A DNA stretch of 15,451 bases from Deltaproteobacteria bacterium. GTDB taxonomy: Bacteria > Desulfobacterota > Desulfuromonadia > Desulfuromonadales > BM103. The DNA is taken from assembly GCA_006226895.1 (NCBI GenBank), contig SBFN01000205.1:1-15451 (forward strand), given 5' to 3'. The translations under genes were made by a program, and so were the position numbers. How positions within the stretch are numbered: the first letter of the stretch is position 1; each line of letters opens with the position of its first letter. Below, piece by piece: positions 1-10,193 of this stretch. The notes beneath the pieces were generated by a model, which searched no databases, was not told where the DNA came from, and saw nothing but the letters and a program-made list of their open reading frames with translations.

Positions 1-411
1 TTTGCAGCGAAGATGGCAGCTGAAAAATTGACCGAGAAAGATATCGATCGGCTCGAATCAATTAATGAGCGCCTTAAAAAGATCGCTGCGGATGGTGACG
101 TCAAGAGCTTTTTCCGTGTGCATGACGAGTTCCACGATCTCTTTATCAAGGCGTCTGGTAACGATAAACTTTACGAGATGATTAACCAGTTGGTGATGAA
201 GTTCAAGCGTCTGCGTCTGGCTTCCCTTTCACAGCCCGGGCGGATGGAAATATCGGTGGAAGAGCACTGCAATATGATCGAAGCCTTTAAGAGCCACGAT
301 GGAGAACGGGCAGATAGCCTGGTACGGCACGCTGCAACTATCGGTGCCGGAGTCCTGATTCAGAGTATGTCAGAAGCCGAGAATTCTGCAAATAATGCGG
401 AGTCGGCTTAA
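1..411 (+). CDS. GntR-family transcriptional regulator, FCD domain (5' partial)
   Basis: The frame is open from the first base, so the visible 136 codons are the C-terminal part of a longer gene; an internal Met codon at 13 is probably not the start. What is visible is an all-helical FCD ligand-binding domain: an Asp/His cluster in HDEFH, then a small-residue/SGN turn typical after the first FCD helix pair, an EEHCNMIEAF segment and a closing RHAA. These Glu/His/Asp positions usually hold a metal ion and sense small organic acids. The winged-helix GntR DNA-binding domain must lie upstream of the window. The final ~15 residues are polar and low in complexity. The effector and target genes cannot be told from here. 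It is transcribed toward, and terminates against, the ABC exporter operon on the other strand. Confidence 0.85.
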   Translation, partial: FAAKMAAEKLTEKDIDRLESINERLKKIAADGDVKSFFRVHDEFHDLFIKASGNDKLYEMINQLVMKFKRLRLASLSQPGRMEISVEEHCNMIEAFKSHDGERADSLVRHAATIGAGVLIQSMSEAENSANNAESA

Positions 412-460
412 AAACAGAAAAGTTGCTGCAGGCAATCGCGTAATATTTGGTGAAGTAAGA

Positions 461-495
461 AGGGCTCGTCTGGATGGACGGGCCCTCTTTCTTTT
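461..495. terminator. Rho-independent terminator, probably bidirectional
   Basis: A 10-bp stem pairs 461-470 with 477-486 (one G-U wobble) around a 6-nt loop, followed by a T-rich run (487-495) on the plus strand. It lies about 50 nt after the GntR stop. Read on the minus strand, the same hairpin lies downstream of the ABC permease gene and is followed by a weaker T-rich stretch. It therefore probably ends both convergent transcripts. Confidence 0.75.
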
Positions 496-532
496 GGTGA
501 AAAAGGTGCTGAAAAAATATAAGAATTTTTTA

Positions 533-1321
533 TTAGTTGCGTAGACGATAACTGCGCGCGATCAGGATGGCAGCCCAGACAAACAAACCCAGTGCCATTG
601 CAGTAACCGTGCAGAAAGAAACGATAAAGGACAGGTCACCGACACCGAGAATTGCATAACGGAAGCTGTCAATCAGATAGAAAAGTGGGTTGAGGTGAGA
701 AATCCTGGCCCAGAGTGGCGGCAAGATGGAGATCGGGTAAAAAACGCCGCCCAGGTAGATCAGGGGTAAAATGATGAAGTTGGTGTACATCGACAGCGAA
801 TCGAAATTGTCTGCGTGGATCGCAGCGATAATGCCAAACTGGGCAAAGAGGAAGCTGGCCAGGCAGGCTATGGCGATCGCGGCAAAAGGGTGCGCCCAGG
901 GCAGCGTGGCAAAAAGGCAGGAGATCAGCCAGACCACGAGGCCTACAGCCAGTCCGCGCAACATGGCGGCCAGGGTGTAAGCCATTATGAACTGGGTCGG
1001 GGTGACTGGTGTGACCAGAAGATCGACTATGCTGCCAAGGTAGCGCGACATGAAGAGCGAGGATGCCACGTTGGAGAAAGAGTTGTTGATGACGCCCATC
1101 AGGATCAGGCCCGGTATAACGAACTGGGCATAACTGAAGCCTTCGAGTACGCTGATACGTTCACCGAGGGTTGCTCCGAAGATAAAGAGGTAAAGCGAGG
1201 CAGTGATTACCGGGGTGACCAGGGTCTGGGAGGCCACGCGCAGGAAACGACGGATCTCTTTTCTCAGCAGGGTGTAAAAAGGCAGCCAGGGGTTGAAGGA
1301 GTTGTCGCTCTGTTGATTCAT
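533..1321 (-). CDS. yadH: ABC-2 type transporter permease, YadH-like
   Basis: A 262-residue inner-membrane protein with about six hydrophobic segments in the ABC-2 permease arrangement. It has a polar N-terminus, a first membrane segment after a KEIRRFLR amphipathic stretch, and the late LGGVFYPISILPPLW segment that is characteristic of the family. Length agrees with E. coli YadH (~256 aa). It would form the membrane channel for the ATPase encoded just upstream. The start codon overlaps the ATPase stop in ATGA, which indicates translational coupling and supports this start. The exported substrate is not known for the family in general (related ABC-2 systems export drugs, polysaccharides or lipids) and cannot be inferred here. 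The gene ends about 40 nt before the terminator hairpin shared with the convergent regulator gene. Confidence 0.85.
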   Translation of the reverse strand: MNQQSDNSFNPWLPFYTLLRKEIRRFLRVASQTLVTPVITASLYLFIFGATLGERISVLEGFSYAQFVIPGLILMGVINNSFSNVASSLFMSRYLGSIVDLLVTPVTPTQFIMAYTLAAMLRGLAVGLVVWLISCLFATLPWAHPFAAIAIACLASFLFAQFGIIAAIHADNFDSLSMYTNFIILPLIYLGGVFYPISILPPLWARISHLNPLFYLIDSFRYAILGVGDLSFIVSFCTVTAMALGLFVWAAILIARSYRLRN

Positions 1322-2244
1322 GCGTCCACCCTGCCCGCCTTGGTTATTTGCAGAAAGATTTCCTCGAGGCCGGCACTTCTGGTTTCGATATCGGCAATCG
1401 GCAGGCCGATCTCACAGAGTTGTTGCAGCAGGTCGCCGGTCGGTTGGCTGATCGATAAGGTCAATTGCAAGGTTGTGCCGGACTCGTCAAGTTCCGTCGC
1501 CTGGCAACAAAGATTATCCGGCACTTGTGCAATCGGCTCCTGTAGGTGGACAATGATCGTGCGAGTGCCGAGTTCCTGCAGCAGGGTCTCGGTTGGTTCG
1601 AGTGCGATGACCTTGCCGTGGTTCATGATGGCGAGGCGATCGCACATCTGCTCGGCTTCTTCTAAGTAATGAGTGGTCAAAAGAATGGTCGTGCCCTGCT
1701 GGTTGATTTCACGCACAAAATCCCAGAGCGTGTGGCGCAGTTCCACGTCGACACCGGCGGTCGGTTCATCAAGGATGAGCAGCCGGGGCTTGTGAATCAG
1801 CGCTTTGGCGATCATGAAACGGCGCTTCATGCCGCCGGAGAGCTTGATCATAACCTTGTGCAGGTGTGGTTTAAGACCCAGGCGGTCGATTAATTGCAGC
1901 CGCCAGGCTTCATCGTCACGAACGCCGTAATAGCCGGCGTGCAGTCTCAGGGCCTGGTCGATGGTGAAGAAATTATCGATGACGATTTCCTGGTGCATAA
2001 CGCCAACCATGCGCCGGGTGGTGCGGTAGTCCTTGTGGTTGTCTGCTCCGAAAATTTCGATGGAGCCGCTACCGATGCGCGAGACACCACCGATCATGTT
2101 GATTGTCGTGCTTTTACCGGCACCGTTAGGGCCGAGCAGGCCGAATATCTCCCCGGGCTCGATGGTAAACGAGATGTCGTTGACGGCAATGGCACCGTCG
2201 AACTCTTTCGAGAGATTATGAATGGCAAGAGCTGGAGTTGTCAT
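1318..2244 (-). CDS. yadG: ABC transporter ATP-binding protein, YadG-like
   Basis: A 308-residue cytoplasmic ATPase with all motifs intact: Walker A GPNGAGKST (38-46), Q-loop Gln85, signature LSGGM (135-139), Walker B LLILDE with catalytic Glu160, D-loop region AGVD, and switch His192 in TTHYLEEAE. Length equals E. coli YadG, and the run KLSGGMKRRFMIAKALIHKP closely resembles it. The ~80 residues after the nucleotide-binding fold form the accessory domain usual in ABC-2 ATPases. It is first in a two-gene operon with the permease and should power export through it. The ribosome-binding site is weak (TTGAGA about 5 nt before ATG), and a candidate promoter sits so close that the leader would be very short. 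Confidence 0.9.
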   Translation of the reverse strand: MTTPALAIHNLSKEFDGAIAVNDISFTIEPGEIFGLLGPNGAGKSTTINMIGGVSRIGSGSIEIFGADNHKDYRTTRRMVGVMHQEIVIDNFFTIDQALRLHAGYYGVRDDEAWRLQLIDRLGLKPHLHKVMIKLSGGMKRRFMIAKALIHKPRLLILDEPTAGVDVELRHTLWDFVREINQQGTTILLTTHYLEEAEQMCDRLAIMNHGKVIALEPTETLLQELGTRTIIVHLQEPIAQVPDNLCCQATELDESGTTLQLTLSISQPTGDLLQQLCEIGLPIADIETRSAGLEEIFLQITKAGRVDA

Positions 2245-2254
2245 GGAATCTCAA

Positions 2255-2283
2255 GTTATGCCGCCGCAAGGAACGATTGTCAA
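2255..2283 (-). promoter_or_regulatory. Candidate sigma70 promoter for the yadGH-like operon
   Basis: On the minus strand, TTGACA (2283-2278) and CATAAC (2260-2255) are separated by exactly 17 bp. The -35 is perfect and the -10 matches 4 of 6. The predicted transcription start, near 2248, is only a few bases before the ATG at 2244, which would give a nearly leaderless mRNA. A perfect TATAAT also occurs on this strand further upstream (2333-2328), but without a recognisable -35. Confidence 0.45.
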
Positions 2284-2302
2284 GACTTGTCATCTGCTGC
2301 GA

Positions 2303-2331
2303 TTGACATAGCCTCATGCAGAAGGTAATTA
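2303..2331 (+). promoter_or_regulatory. Candidate promoter for the DsbA-like gene
   Basis: A perfect TTGACA lies at 2303-2308. The best -10 is unclear: TAATTA at 2326-2331 has the ideal 17-bp spacing but is a poor match, while GGTAAT at 2324-2329 matches better at a 15-bp spacing. The -35 is divergent from the minus-strand TTGACA at 2278-2283. The leader to the ATG at 2410 would be about 70 nt. Confidence 0.35.
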
Positions 2332-2394
2332 TAGGGAATGTTTAATGGTTAAGGAGCACACGCCAACGGGTTGTGTTATCGTAAATTCAACAAT

Positions 2395-2401
2395 GAGAGG
2401 G
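2395..2401 (+). promoter_or_regulatory. Ribosome-binding site that fixes the DsbA-like start
   Basis: GAGAGGG lies 8 nt before the ATG at 2410. This supports that ATG rather than the in-frame TTG at 2371, which would add 13 polar residues in front of the signal peptide. Confidence 0.65.
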
Positions 2402-2409
2402 TATCATTC

Positions 2410-3255
2410 ATGTCAGCTTTAAGTCGTATTTTGATTGTGTTGCTCGGCCTGCTTTTAACGGCCGGCTCGGTTTGTGCGGAACTCGAAAAGAATCTGGTCA
2501 AACGTCACCCCCTGGGCAAGCAACCGGTCGATGTTGCCCAGAGTGTCAGTGATGGGCGTGTCTTTGTTCTTCTTGAAACGGGAGAGGTCCAGATTTTCTC
2601 AGCTGACGGCCAGCCGCAGGAACTCTTCCAGGTTGGAGCGGGTATCACCAGCCTGGAAGTTTCCCCGGACGGACAGACGCTTTACCTGGGAAACAGCAAA
2701 AGCAACGAGTTGCAGATTCTCGCCATCGCTCATGTCCAGCAGCTTCCGGTTGGTTCCTCCGCTGTCAAGGGGGATGCGAATGCGCCGGTAACGATTACCC
2801 TCTTCGACGATTTCCAGTGTCCCTACTGCGCAAAACTGCTGCCGACCCTGGACCAGGTGATGGCGGCCTATCCCAAGCAGGTCAAGTTGGTATTCAAGCA
2901 TTTTCCTCTGAGCATGCACAAGTTTGCCAAGCAGGCAGCCGTTGCCAGTATTGCAGCGCGCAACCAGGGCAAGTTCTGGCCTTTGCATGATCAGCTGTTT
3001 GCCAATTACAACAAGCTGAATGATGCCAAAATCCGTGAACTGGCCGAAGCTGTCGGCCTCGATATGGCACGTTTTGACCAGGATATTGCAAACCCGGCCC
3101 TGCTCCAGGAAGTAAACGCCGATATGCAGCTGGGTGCCAAAGCCGGTGTGCGTGGCACTCCTGCGGCGTATATCAACGGACGCCCGTTGAAAGATCGTAG
3201 TCTTAAAGGCTTCAAGAGGATGATAAATGCGGAGCTGAAAAAAGCAGCCGAGTAG
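2410..3255 (+). CDS. Exported DsbA-family thiol oxidoreductase with propeller-like N-terminal module
   Basis: A 281-residue protein with a Sec signal peptide (hydrophobic 7-18, probable cleavage after Ala23 in VCA-E). It is not a lipoprotein, because the residues before Cys22 do not fit a lipobox. Residues ~36-107 contain two strand-rich repeats resembling YVTN/WD-type propeller blades, the clearer one being SLEVSPDGQTLYLGNSKSNE. Residues ~115-280 are a thioredoxin-fold DsbA/DsbG-type domain with active site C137-P-Y-C140, an inserted helical region, and the cis-proline Thr250-Pro251 in the GTPAAYING segment. The expected role is thiol oxidation or disulfide isomerisation in the periplasm; the CPYC dipeptide is common among DsbA/DsbC-like proteins and does not separate the two. 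No DsbB or DsbD partner is adjacent. It terminates against tatC. The domain assignment is firm; the direction of catalysis and the job of the N-terminal module are unknown. Confidence 0.85.
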   Translation: MSALSRILIVLLGLLLTAGSVCAELEKNLVKRHPLGKQPVDVAQSVSDGRVFVLLETGEVQIFSADGQPQELFQVGAGITSLEVSPDGQTLYLGNSKSNELQILAIAHVQQLPVGSSAVKGDANAPVTITLFDDFQCPYCAKLLPTLDQVMAAYPKQVKLVFKHFPLSMHKFAKQAAVASIAARNQGKFWPLHDQLFANYNKLNDAKIRELAEAVGLDMARFDQDIANPALLQEVNADMQLGAKAGVRGTPAAYINGRPLKDRSLKGFKRMINAELKKAAE

Positions 3256-3278
3256 TTTTCCGTTCGTTGCTCCAACGA

Positions 3279-3317
3279 AAAAGGCGACCCTGCTCTCTTT
3301 GTGCAGGGTCGCCTTTT
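3279..3317. terminator. Bidirectional Rho-independent terminator
   Basis: A perfect 15-bp inverted repeat (3279-3293 with 3303-3317) surrounds a 9-nt loop. It has four A's at its left edge and four T's at its right edge, so either strand gives a GC stem followed by a U tract. It lies 23 nt after the DsbA-like stop and 25 nt after the tatC stop (minus strand), closing both convergent genes. Confidence 0.9.
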
Positions 3318-3342
3318 GTCCTTTTGCCACGGAGCAGGGTCG

Positions 3343-4104
3343 TTACGTCTCGGCTTTTTGTTCTGCTTCGTCATCGCTTTCATGACGCTTGCCAAACAGC
3401 CTTGCGATGATAATACCGATTTCATAGAGGATAATGAAGGGCAGGGCCAGCGCTGTTTGTGAAAAAACATCCGGTGGCGTAAGCATGGCACCGGTCAGGA
3501 ACGCGGCGAGGAGAGCGAACTTGCGGTTACGGGCGAGAAACTTGTAGTCCACGATGCCCATGCGGGCCAGAAAGAAGATCACTACCGGCAGCTCAAAAAC
3601 CAACCCGAAGGCAAGCAGGAGTTTGCTCGACAAGGAGAGGTAGGAGCCCATTGAAAGCATGGCGTTGAGTTCACCACCGCCGGTGCCGAACTCGATAAGC
3701 ACCTTGAAAGCCATGGGAAAGACGAAGTTGAAACCGAAAAAAGCGCCGCAGGCGAAGCAGAGAGAGCTTGCTCCCACAAAGGGGAAAATGTAGCGCTTCT
3801 CGTTTGCATAAAGGCCAGGTGCGATAAAGGACCAGATTTGCCAGAAGATCACAGGCATGGAGACGAGCAGACCGGCCAGAGCACCAATTTTCAGGTAAGT
3901 AAAAAAGGGTTCGGTTGCCGTGATGAAAACCAGCGAGGTTCCCTCCGGCAACGCCTGGCGAACCGGGCCGGCAATCAGGTTGAAGAGTTGTTCTGAAAAT
4001 GAATAGCAGGCCAAAAAGGCCACCAGCCAGGAAACGCCGGAAATAATCAGCTTGCGACGTAACTCCTCAAGGTGAGTGGTCAACGGCATCTGTTGATCAC
4101 TCAT
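3343..4104 (-). CDS. tatC: Sec-independent protein translocase subunit TatC
   Basis: A 253-residue, six-helix inner-membrane protein, close to the usual ~250-260 aa. TatC hallmarks are present: N-terminal cytoplasmic HLEELRRKL, the first-loop segment [12 protein letters not shown] with the conserved Glu that recognises twin-arginine signal peptides, VFPMAF, and the late [12 protein letters not shown] segment before the last helices. The tail is charged and acidic. TatC with TatB forms the receptor for folded proteins carrying RR signal peptides. The start chosen is the ATG at 4104, giving [15 protein letters not shown]. The open frame extends upstream, but that extension is basic, lies inside tatB and does not look like TatC. 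The ATG overlaps the tatB stop by 8 bp, so translation is probably coupled. Confidence 0.95.
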   Translation of the reverse strand: MSDQQMPLTTHLEELRRKLIISGVSWLVAFLACYSFSEQLFNLIAGPVRQALPEGTSLVFITATEPFFTYLKIGALAGLLVSMPVIFWQIWSFIAPGLYANEKRYIFPFVGASSLCFACGAFFGFNFVFPMAFKVLIEFGTGGGELNAMLSMGSYLSLSSKLLLAFGLVFELPVVIFFLARMGIVDYKFLARNRKFALLAAFLTGAMLTPPDVFSQTALALPFIILYEIGIIIARLFGKRHESDDEAEQKAET

Positions 4105-4459
4105 GCCGGGAGTCCTCGTTCTTCTTCTCGTTTTCAGCCGTTGCTGTTTCTTCCTTTGGTTTGTCGACAACAGGTTCTGAGACGACGGAAGGTTCTGGGA
4201 TGTCAGCATTGGCCTCATCAGGGTAAGGTGTCTGCATGGCTCCGGGAGGGGTCAGCTTGACCGGTGGGGGCGTTTGCTGGTCGGTGTCATGACTACGGAC
4301 TTCAGACTCAAAGGTCTGCTTCAGTTCGTCGGAGGCGCGTTTGAATTCCGAAAGGCCACGACCGAGGGCTTTGGCAATATCGGGGAGACGTTTCGGTCCG
4401 AGCACGATCAGGGCGATGGCCATGATCATGAGGAGTTCAGGAAAACCTATACCAAACAT
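4097..4459 (-). CDS. tatB: Sec-independent protein translocase subunit TatB (TatA/B family)
   Basis: A 120-residue single-span membrane protein. It starts [10 protein letters not shown], with Glu8 at the position typical of TatB. One transmembrane helix runs to VLGPKRLPD, followed by an amphipathic helix ([21 protein letters not shown]) and a long Pro/Glu/Lys-rich tail. FxIGFxELL and GPKRLP favour TatB over TatA, and the tail is longer than in TatA. The ATG at 4459 is preferred because TatB begins at this methionine; the 17 codons upstream show no similarity and start at a CAT complement lying before the predicted mRNA start. It is the first gene of a tatB-tatC operon and overlaps tatC by 8 bp. 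No separate tatA is in the window. Confidence 0.85.
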   Translation of the reverse strand: MFGIGFPELLMIMAIALIVLGPKRLPDIAKALGRGLSEFKRASDELKQTFESEVRSHDTDQQTPPPVKLTPPGAMQTPYPDEANADIPEPSVVSEPVVDKPKEETATAENEKKNEDSRHE

Positions 4460-4497
4460 AATATAATCACCGTAAGCAGGGTTGTAAAAGTGAGCTG

Positions 4498-4526
4498 AGA
4501 ATACCGGCAAACAGAGGCCCTGTCAA
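4498..4526 (-). promoter_or_regulatory. Sigma70 promoter for tatBC
   Basis: On the minus strand, TTGACA (4526-4521), a 17-bp spacer and TATTCT (4503-4498). Predicted start near 4491, giving a leader of about 30 nt before tatB. The upstream in-frame ATG at 4510 would lie before this start, which supports initiation of tatB at 4459. Confidence 0.7.
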
Positions 4527-4550
4527 GGGCACTAAGATGGCTATAAGCGT

Positions 4551-4579
4551 TTGACATATCAAGGTTTTTGCACTAGGAT
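4551..4579 (+). promoter_or_regulatory. Sigma70 promoter for nadA
   Basis: A perfect TTGACA (4551-4556), a 17-bp spacer and TAGGAT (4574-4579). Predicted start near 4586, leaving a ~27-nt leader that holds AAGGA at 4596-4600, 12 nt before the ATG. It is divergent from the tatBC promoter, with 24 bp between the two -35 boxes. Confidence 0.7.
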
Positions 4580-4612
4580 ACGGCAATCTTTCAGCAAGGA
4601 AATGGTTGTATC

Positions 4613-5527
4613 ATGAATCAAAACGATATCATAAAAGAAATCCTCCGCCTGGCTGACGAGCGCGATGCTCTGATCCTGGCCCATAATTATCAACGCGATG
4701 AAATCCAGGAACTGGCACATATTACAGGGGATTCTCTCGCTCTGTCGATGGAGGCCGCTCGTACTGACAAGTCGGTGATCGTTTTCTGTGGTGTTCACTT
4801 TATGGCAGAAAGCGCTGCCATTCTGGCACCGGAAAAGACGGTTCTGCTACCGCGCCTTGATGCTGGTTGTCCGATGGCCGACATGATTACGGCAGAGGGC
4901 TTGCGTGAATTCAAAAGCAAGTATCCCGGCGTACCCGTGGTGACCTATGTCAACTCAAGTGCTGCTGTGAAAGCCGAGAGCGATATCTGTTGTACAAGCT
5001 CTAACGCCGTCAATGTTGTTGCCTCTCTTGCCGACAAAGAAGTCATTCTTGCTCCAGATCGTAATCTGGGCCGTTACATTGCCGACCAAGTGGATAAAAC
5101 CTGCTACTTCTGGGATGGTTACTGTCCGACGCACGAACGCTTTACGGTTGCCGATGTTGAGGCGATCAAGGCTGATTATCCAGACGCCCTCTTTATGGCG
5201 CACCCCGAATGCCCTCCCGAGGTTTTGGCTCAGGCCGATCATATCTGCTCCACCAGCGGTATGTACTCCTTCGCCTCGGAAAATCCAGCCAAACAATTCA
5301 TCGTCGGTACCGAAGCGGGCATTCTCTACCGCTTGCGCAAGGAGAATCCCGACAAAGAATTTATCCTGCCGACCACGCGACTTATCTGTCCAAACATGAA
5401 GCTGACCTCTATCGAGGATATTCTCAAATCTTTGCAGACTATGAGCCCCCAGGTGACGGTCCCGGAAGAGGTTAGAATCCCAGCTAAAATTACTCTGGAC
5501 CGGATGCTGGCCGTTCCACGTGATTGA
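4613..5527 (+). CDS. nadA: Quinolinate synthase NadA
   Basis: A 304-residue cytoplasmic [4Fe-4S] enzyme that condenses iminoaspartate (made by NadB) with dihydroxyacetone phosphate to give quinolinate, the first committed product of de novo NAD synthesis. Family motifs are in order: AHNYQ (23-27), GDSL (39-42), [50 protein letters not shown] and ICPNMK. The three cluster cysteines align as Cys86, Cys200 and Cys259, leaving the fourth iron site open for substrate. Length fits the short NadA type seen in Thermotoga (~300 aa). The gene has its own strong promoter. mfd follows after 87 nt with no hairpin between, so read-through is possible. nadB and nadC are not nearby. Confidence 0.97.
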   Translation: MNQNDIIKEILRLADERDALILAHNYQRDEIQELAHITGDSLALSMEAARTDKSVIVFCGVHFMAESAAILAPEKTVLLPRLDAGCPMADMITAEGLREFKSKYPGVPVVTYVNSSAAVKAESDICCTSSNAVNVVASLADKEVILAPDRNLGRYIADQVDKTCYFWDGYCPTHERFTVADVEAIKADYPDALFMAHPECPPEVLAQADHICSTSGMYSFASENPAKQFIVGTEAGILYRLRKENPDKEFILPTTRLICPNMKLTSIEDILKSLQTMSPQVTVPEEVRIPAKITLDRMLAVPRD

Positions 5528-5614
5528 TTCCCTTAGTCCCTGTTCTCCGCTCTTTTGCTACGGATTCAGGCGTGAAAGATGAAGACAGAATGATGGTCTT
5601 TGTCGGGTGCCAAC

Positions 5615-9103
<3,489 letters not shown>

Positions 9104-9148
9104 TAGGTTGACGACTTCTCTTCAACCCTTTGAAACAAATGAATAAGC

Positions 9149-10099
9149 ATGCATAGAACTCACTTGCATATAGTAACTCTTATTTTCTGCCTGTTCGGCC
9201 TGGCGGCAGGTTGCAGTTCCGAGCCTGTTGTGGAAGCCTTGCCGGCGTTGATCGTGATTAATGATCAGGAGATCACCAAGGCGGACTTTATCGTCGAATT
9301 TGAAAAGAGCCTGCAAAAAGATCAGCAACTCAGCGGAATCGAGCGCGAGGAATTACAGCGCTCTTTTTTGGTCCAGTTGATCGATCGGGAACTGATTCAC
9401 GGTGAAGCCAGGCGACTCAACATTGCTCTTACAGAAGCTGATGTTGAAACTGCATTGCAGGATTACCGACAGGATTATCCCGGCAGCAGTTTCGAAGAAA
9501 TGCTTGCCGAGCGAGGCTTGACCCTGGAATCCTGGCGGGAAGAGCTCAAAGAAAGTCTGATCATGGAGAAGCTCCTTGAGCAGGCGGTTTATTCTATGGT
9601 TTCGGTGAGCGACAAAGAGGTTGCCGCCTATTTCAAGGCCAATCGAGATCAGTTTGATCGTCCTGAACAGGTCCGGGCCAGGCAGATTGTGGTTGCGGAT
9701 GAAGCAGAGGGACAGGAGGTCCTCGGCATCTTGCGTCAAGGGCGGCCTTTTGCCGAAGTCGCTGCAGAGTACTCCCTGTCTCCGGATGCAGAACAGGGTG
9801 GCGACCTGGGCTTCTTTGGCCGCGGTGAGATGCCGCCCGAATTTGACGCGATTGTCTTCGACCTCCCGGTCAAGCGCCTGAGCGACCTGGTCAAAAGTGA
9901 GTACGGCTATCACATTTTCCTGGTTGAGGAAAAACGTAAAGCAAAACGTCTCAATAAAAAGGAAGCTTCCGAGGAGATTCGGGAGCTCCTTGAAGGTCGT
10001 AAAAAGGAAGAAGTTTACCTTGCCTGGCTTCAGGACATGCGAGCCCGTGCCGTGATTTCTGTAGATTGGGCTCAGCTTGAAGAGAACGAAAGAAAGTAA
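9149..10099 (+). CDS. Parvulin-type peptidyl-prolyl isomerase lipoprotein
   Basis: A 316-residue lipoprotein. It has a short signal peptide with LAAGC giving acylated Cys22, followed by Ser-Ser, so it is probably sorted to the outer membrane. Residues ~30-165 are a SurA/PrsA-like helical chaperone domain (VINDQEITKADF, then FLVQLIDRELI). Residues ~174-263 are a PpiC rotamase domain (FAEVAAEYSLSP, QGGDLGFFGRGEMPPEF, SEYGYHIFLVEEK). The second conserved parvulin histidine is kept (His255), but the first, usually in a (A/S)-x-HIL strand, is Gln179 in VRARQIVV, so isomerase activity may be weak. A Lys/Glu-rich C-terminal helix follows. It probably helps outer-membrane or secreted proteins fold, together with the SurA-like product downstream. 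It lies 45 nt after mfd and probably shares its mRNA; no clear ribosome-binding site is visible. Confidence 0.88.
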   Translation: MHRTHLHIVTLIFCLFGLAAGCSSEPVVEALPALIVINDQEITKADFIVEFEKSLQKDQQLSGIEREELQRSFLVQLIDRELIHGEARRLNIALTEADVETALQDYRQDYPGSSFEEMLAERGLTLESWREELKESLIMEKLLEQAVYSMVSVSDKEVAAYFKANRDQFDRPEQVRARQIVVADEAEGQEVLGILRQGRPFAEVAAEYSLSPDAEQGGDLGFFGRGEMPPEFDAIVFDLPVKRLSDLVKSEYGYHIFLVEEKRKAKRLNKKEASEEIRELLEGRKKEEVYLAWLQDMRARAVISVDWAQLEENERK

Positions 10100-10145
10100 T
10101 CTAAGCAGTCTTCCCAGGGACACCAGGAAAAGGATCTGTGCTGAT

Positions 10146-10193
10146 ATGGGTATAAAGTTTTTAAGAATGCAACCAAGGAAAAGGATGTTATGA
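10146..10193 (+). promoter_or_regulatory. Possible leader mini-ORF translationally coupled to surA
   Basis: Fifteen codons (MGIKFLRMQPRKRML) start at ATG 10146, and the TGA stop overlaps the surA ATG at 10190 as ATGA. A Shine-Dalgarno-like AGGAAAAGGAT (10125-10135) precedes it by about 11 nt, and the same 11-base sequence recurs at 10176-10186... within the mini-ORF as the surA ribosome-binding site (AAGGA starts at 10175 and again at 10181). The peptide is basic and has no known family. It could couple ribosome flow into surA, or could be chance. Confidence 0.25.

Noticed and set aside
815..1669. Plus-strand open frame of 284 codons opposite the ABC transporter genes
   Set aside because: It lies antisense to two overlapping genes with intact family motifs, spans their junction, and its product is polar and without recognisable domains. 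It is a codon-bias shadow.
2599..3330. Minus-strand open frame of 243 codons opposite the DsbA-like gene
   Set aside because: It crosses the strong bidirectional terminator and has no domain pattern, while the plus-strand gene has a signal peptide, CPYC and cis-Pro.
4602..4616. Four-codon upstream ORF overlapping the nadA start (TCATGA)
   Set aside because: Its ATG is only one base from the AAGGA ribosome-binding site, too close for initiation. The overlap is likely chance.
5528..5614. Promoter or terminator between nadA and mfd
   Set aside because: No hairpin and no good -35/-10 pair were seen in these 87 nt, so nothing was annotated.
9106..9127. Hairpin GGTTGA / TCAACC between mfd and the PPIase lipoprotein gene
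   Set aside because: Only six base pairs with a 10-nt loop and a three-base T run, too weak to call a terminator; the genes are more likely co-transcribed.
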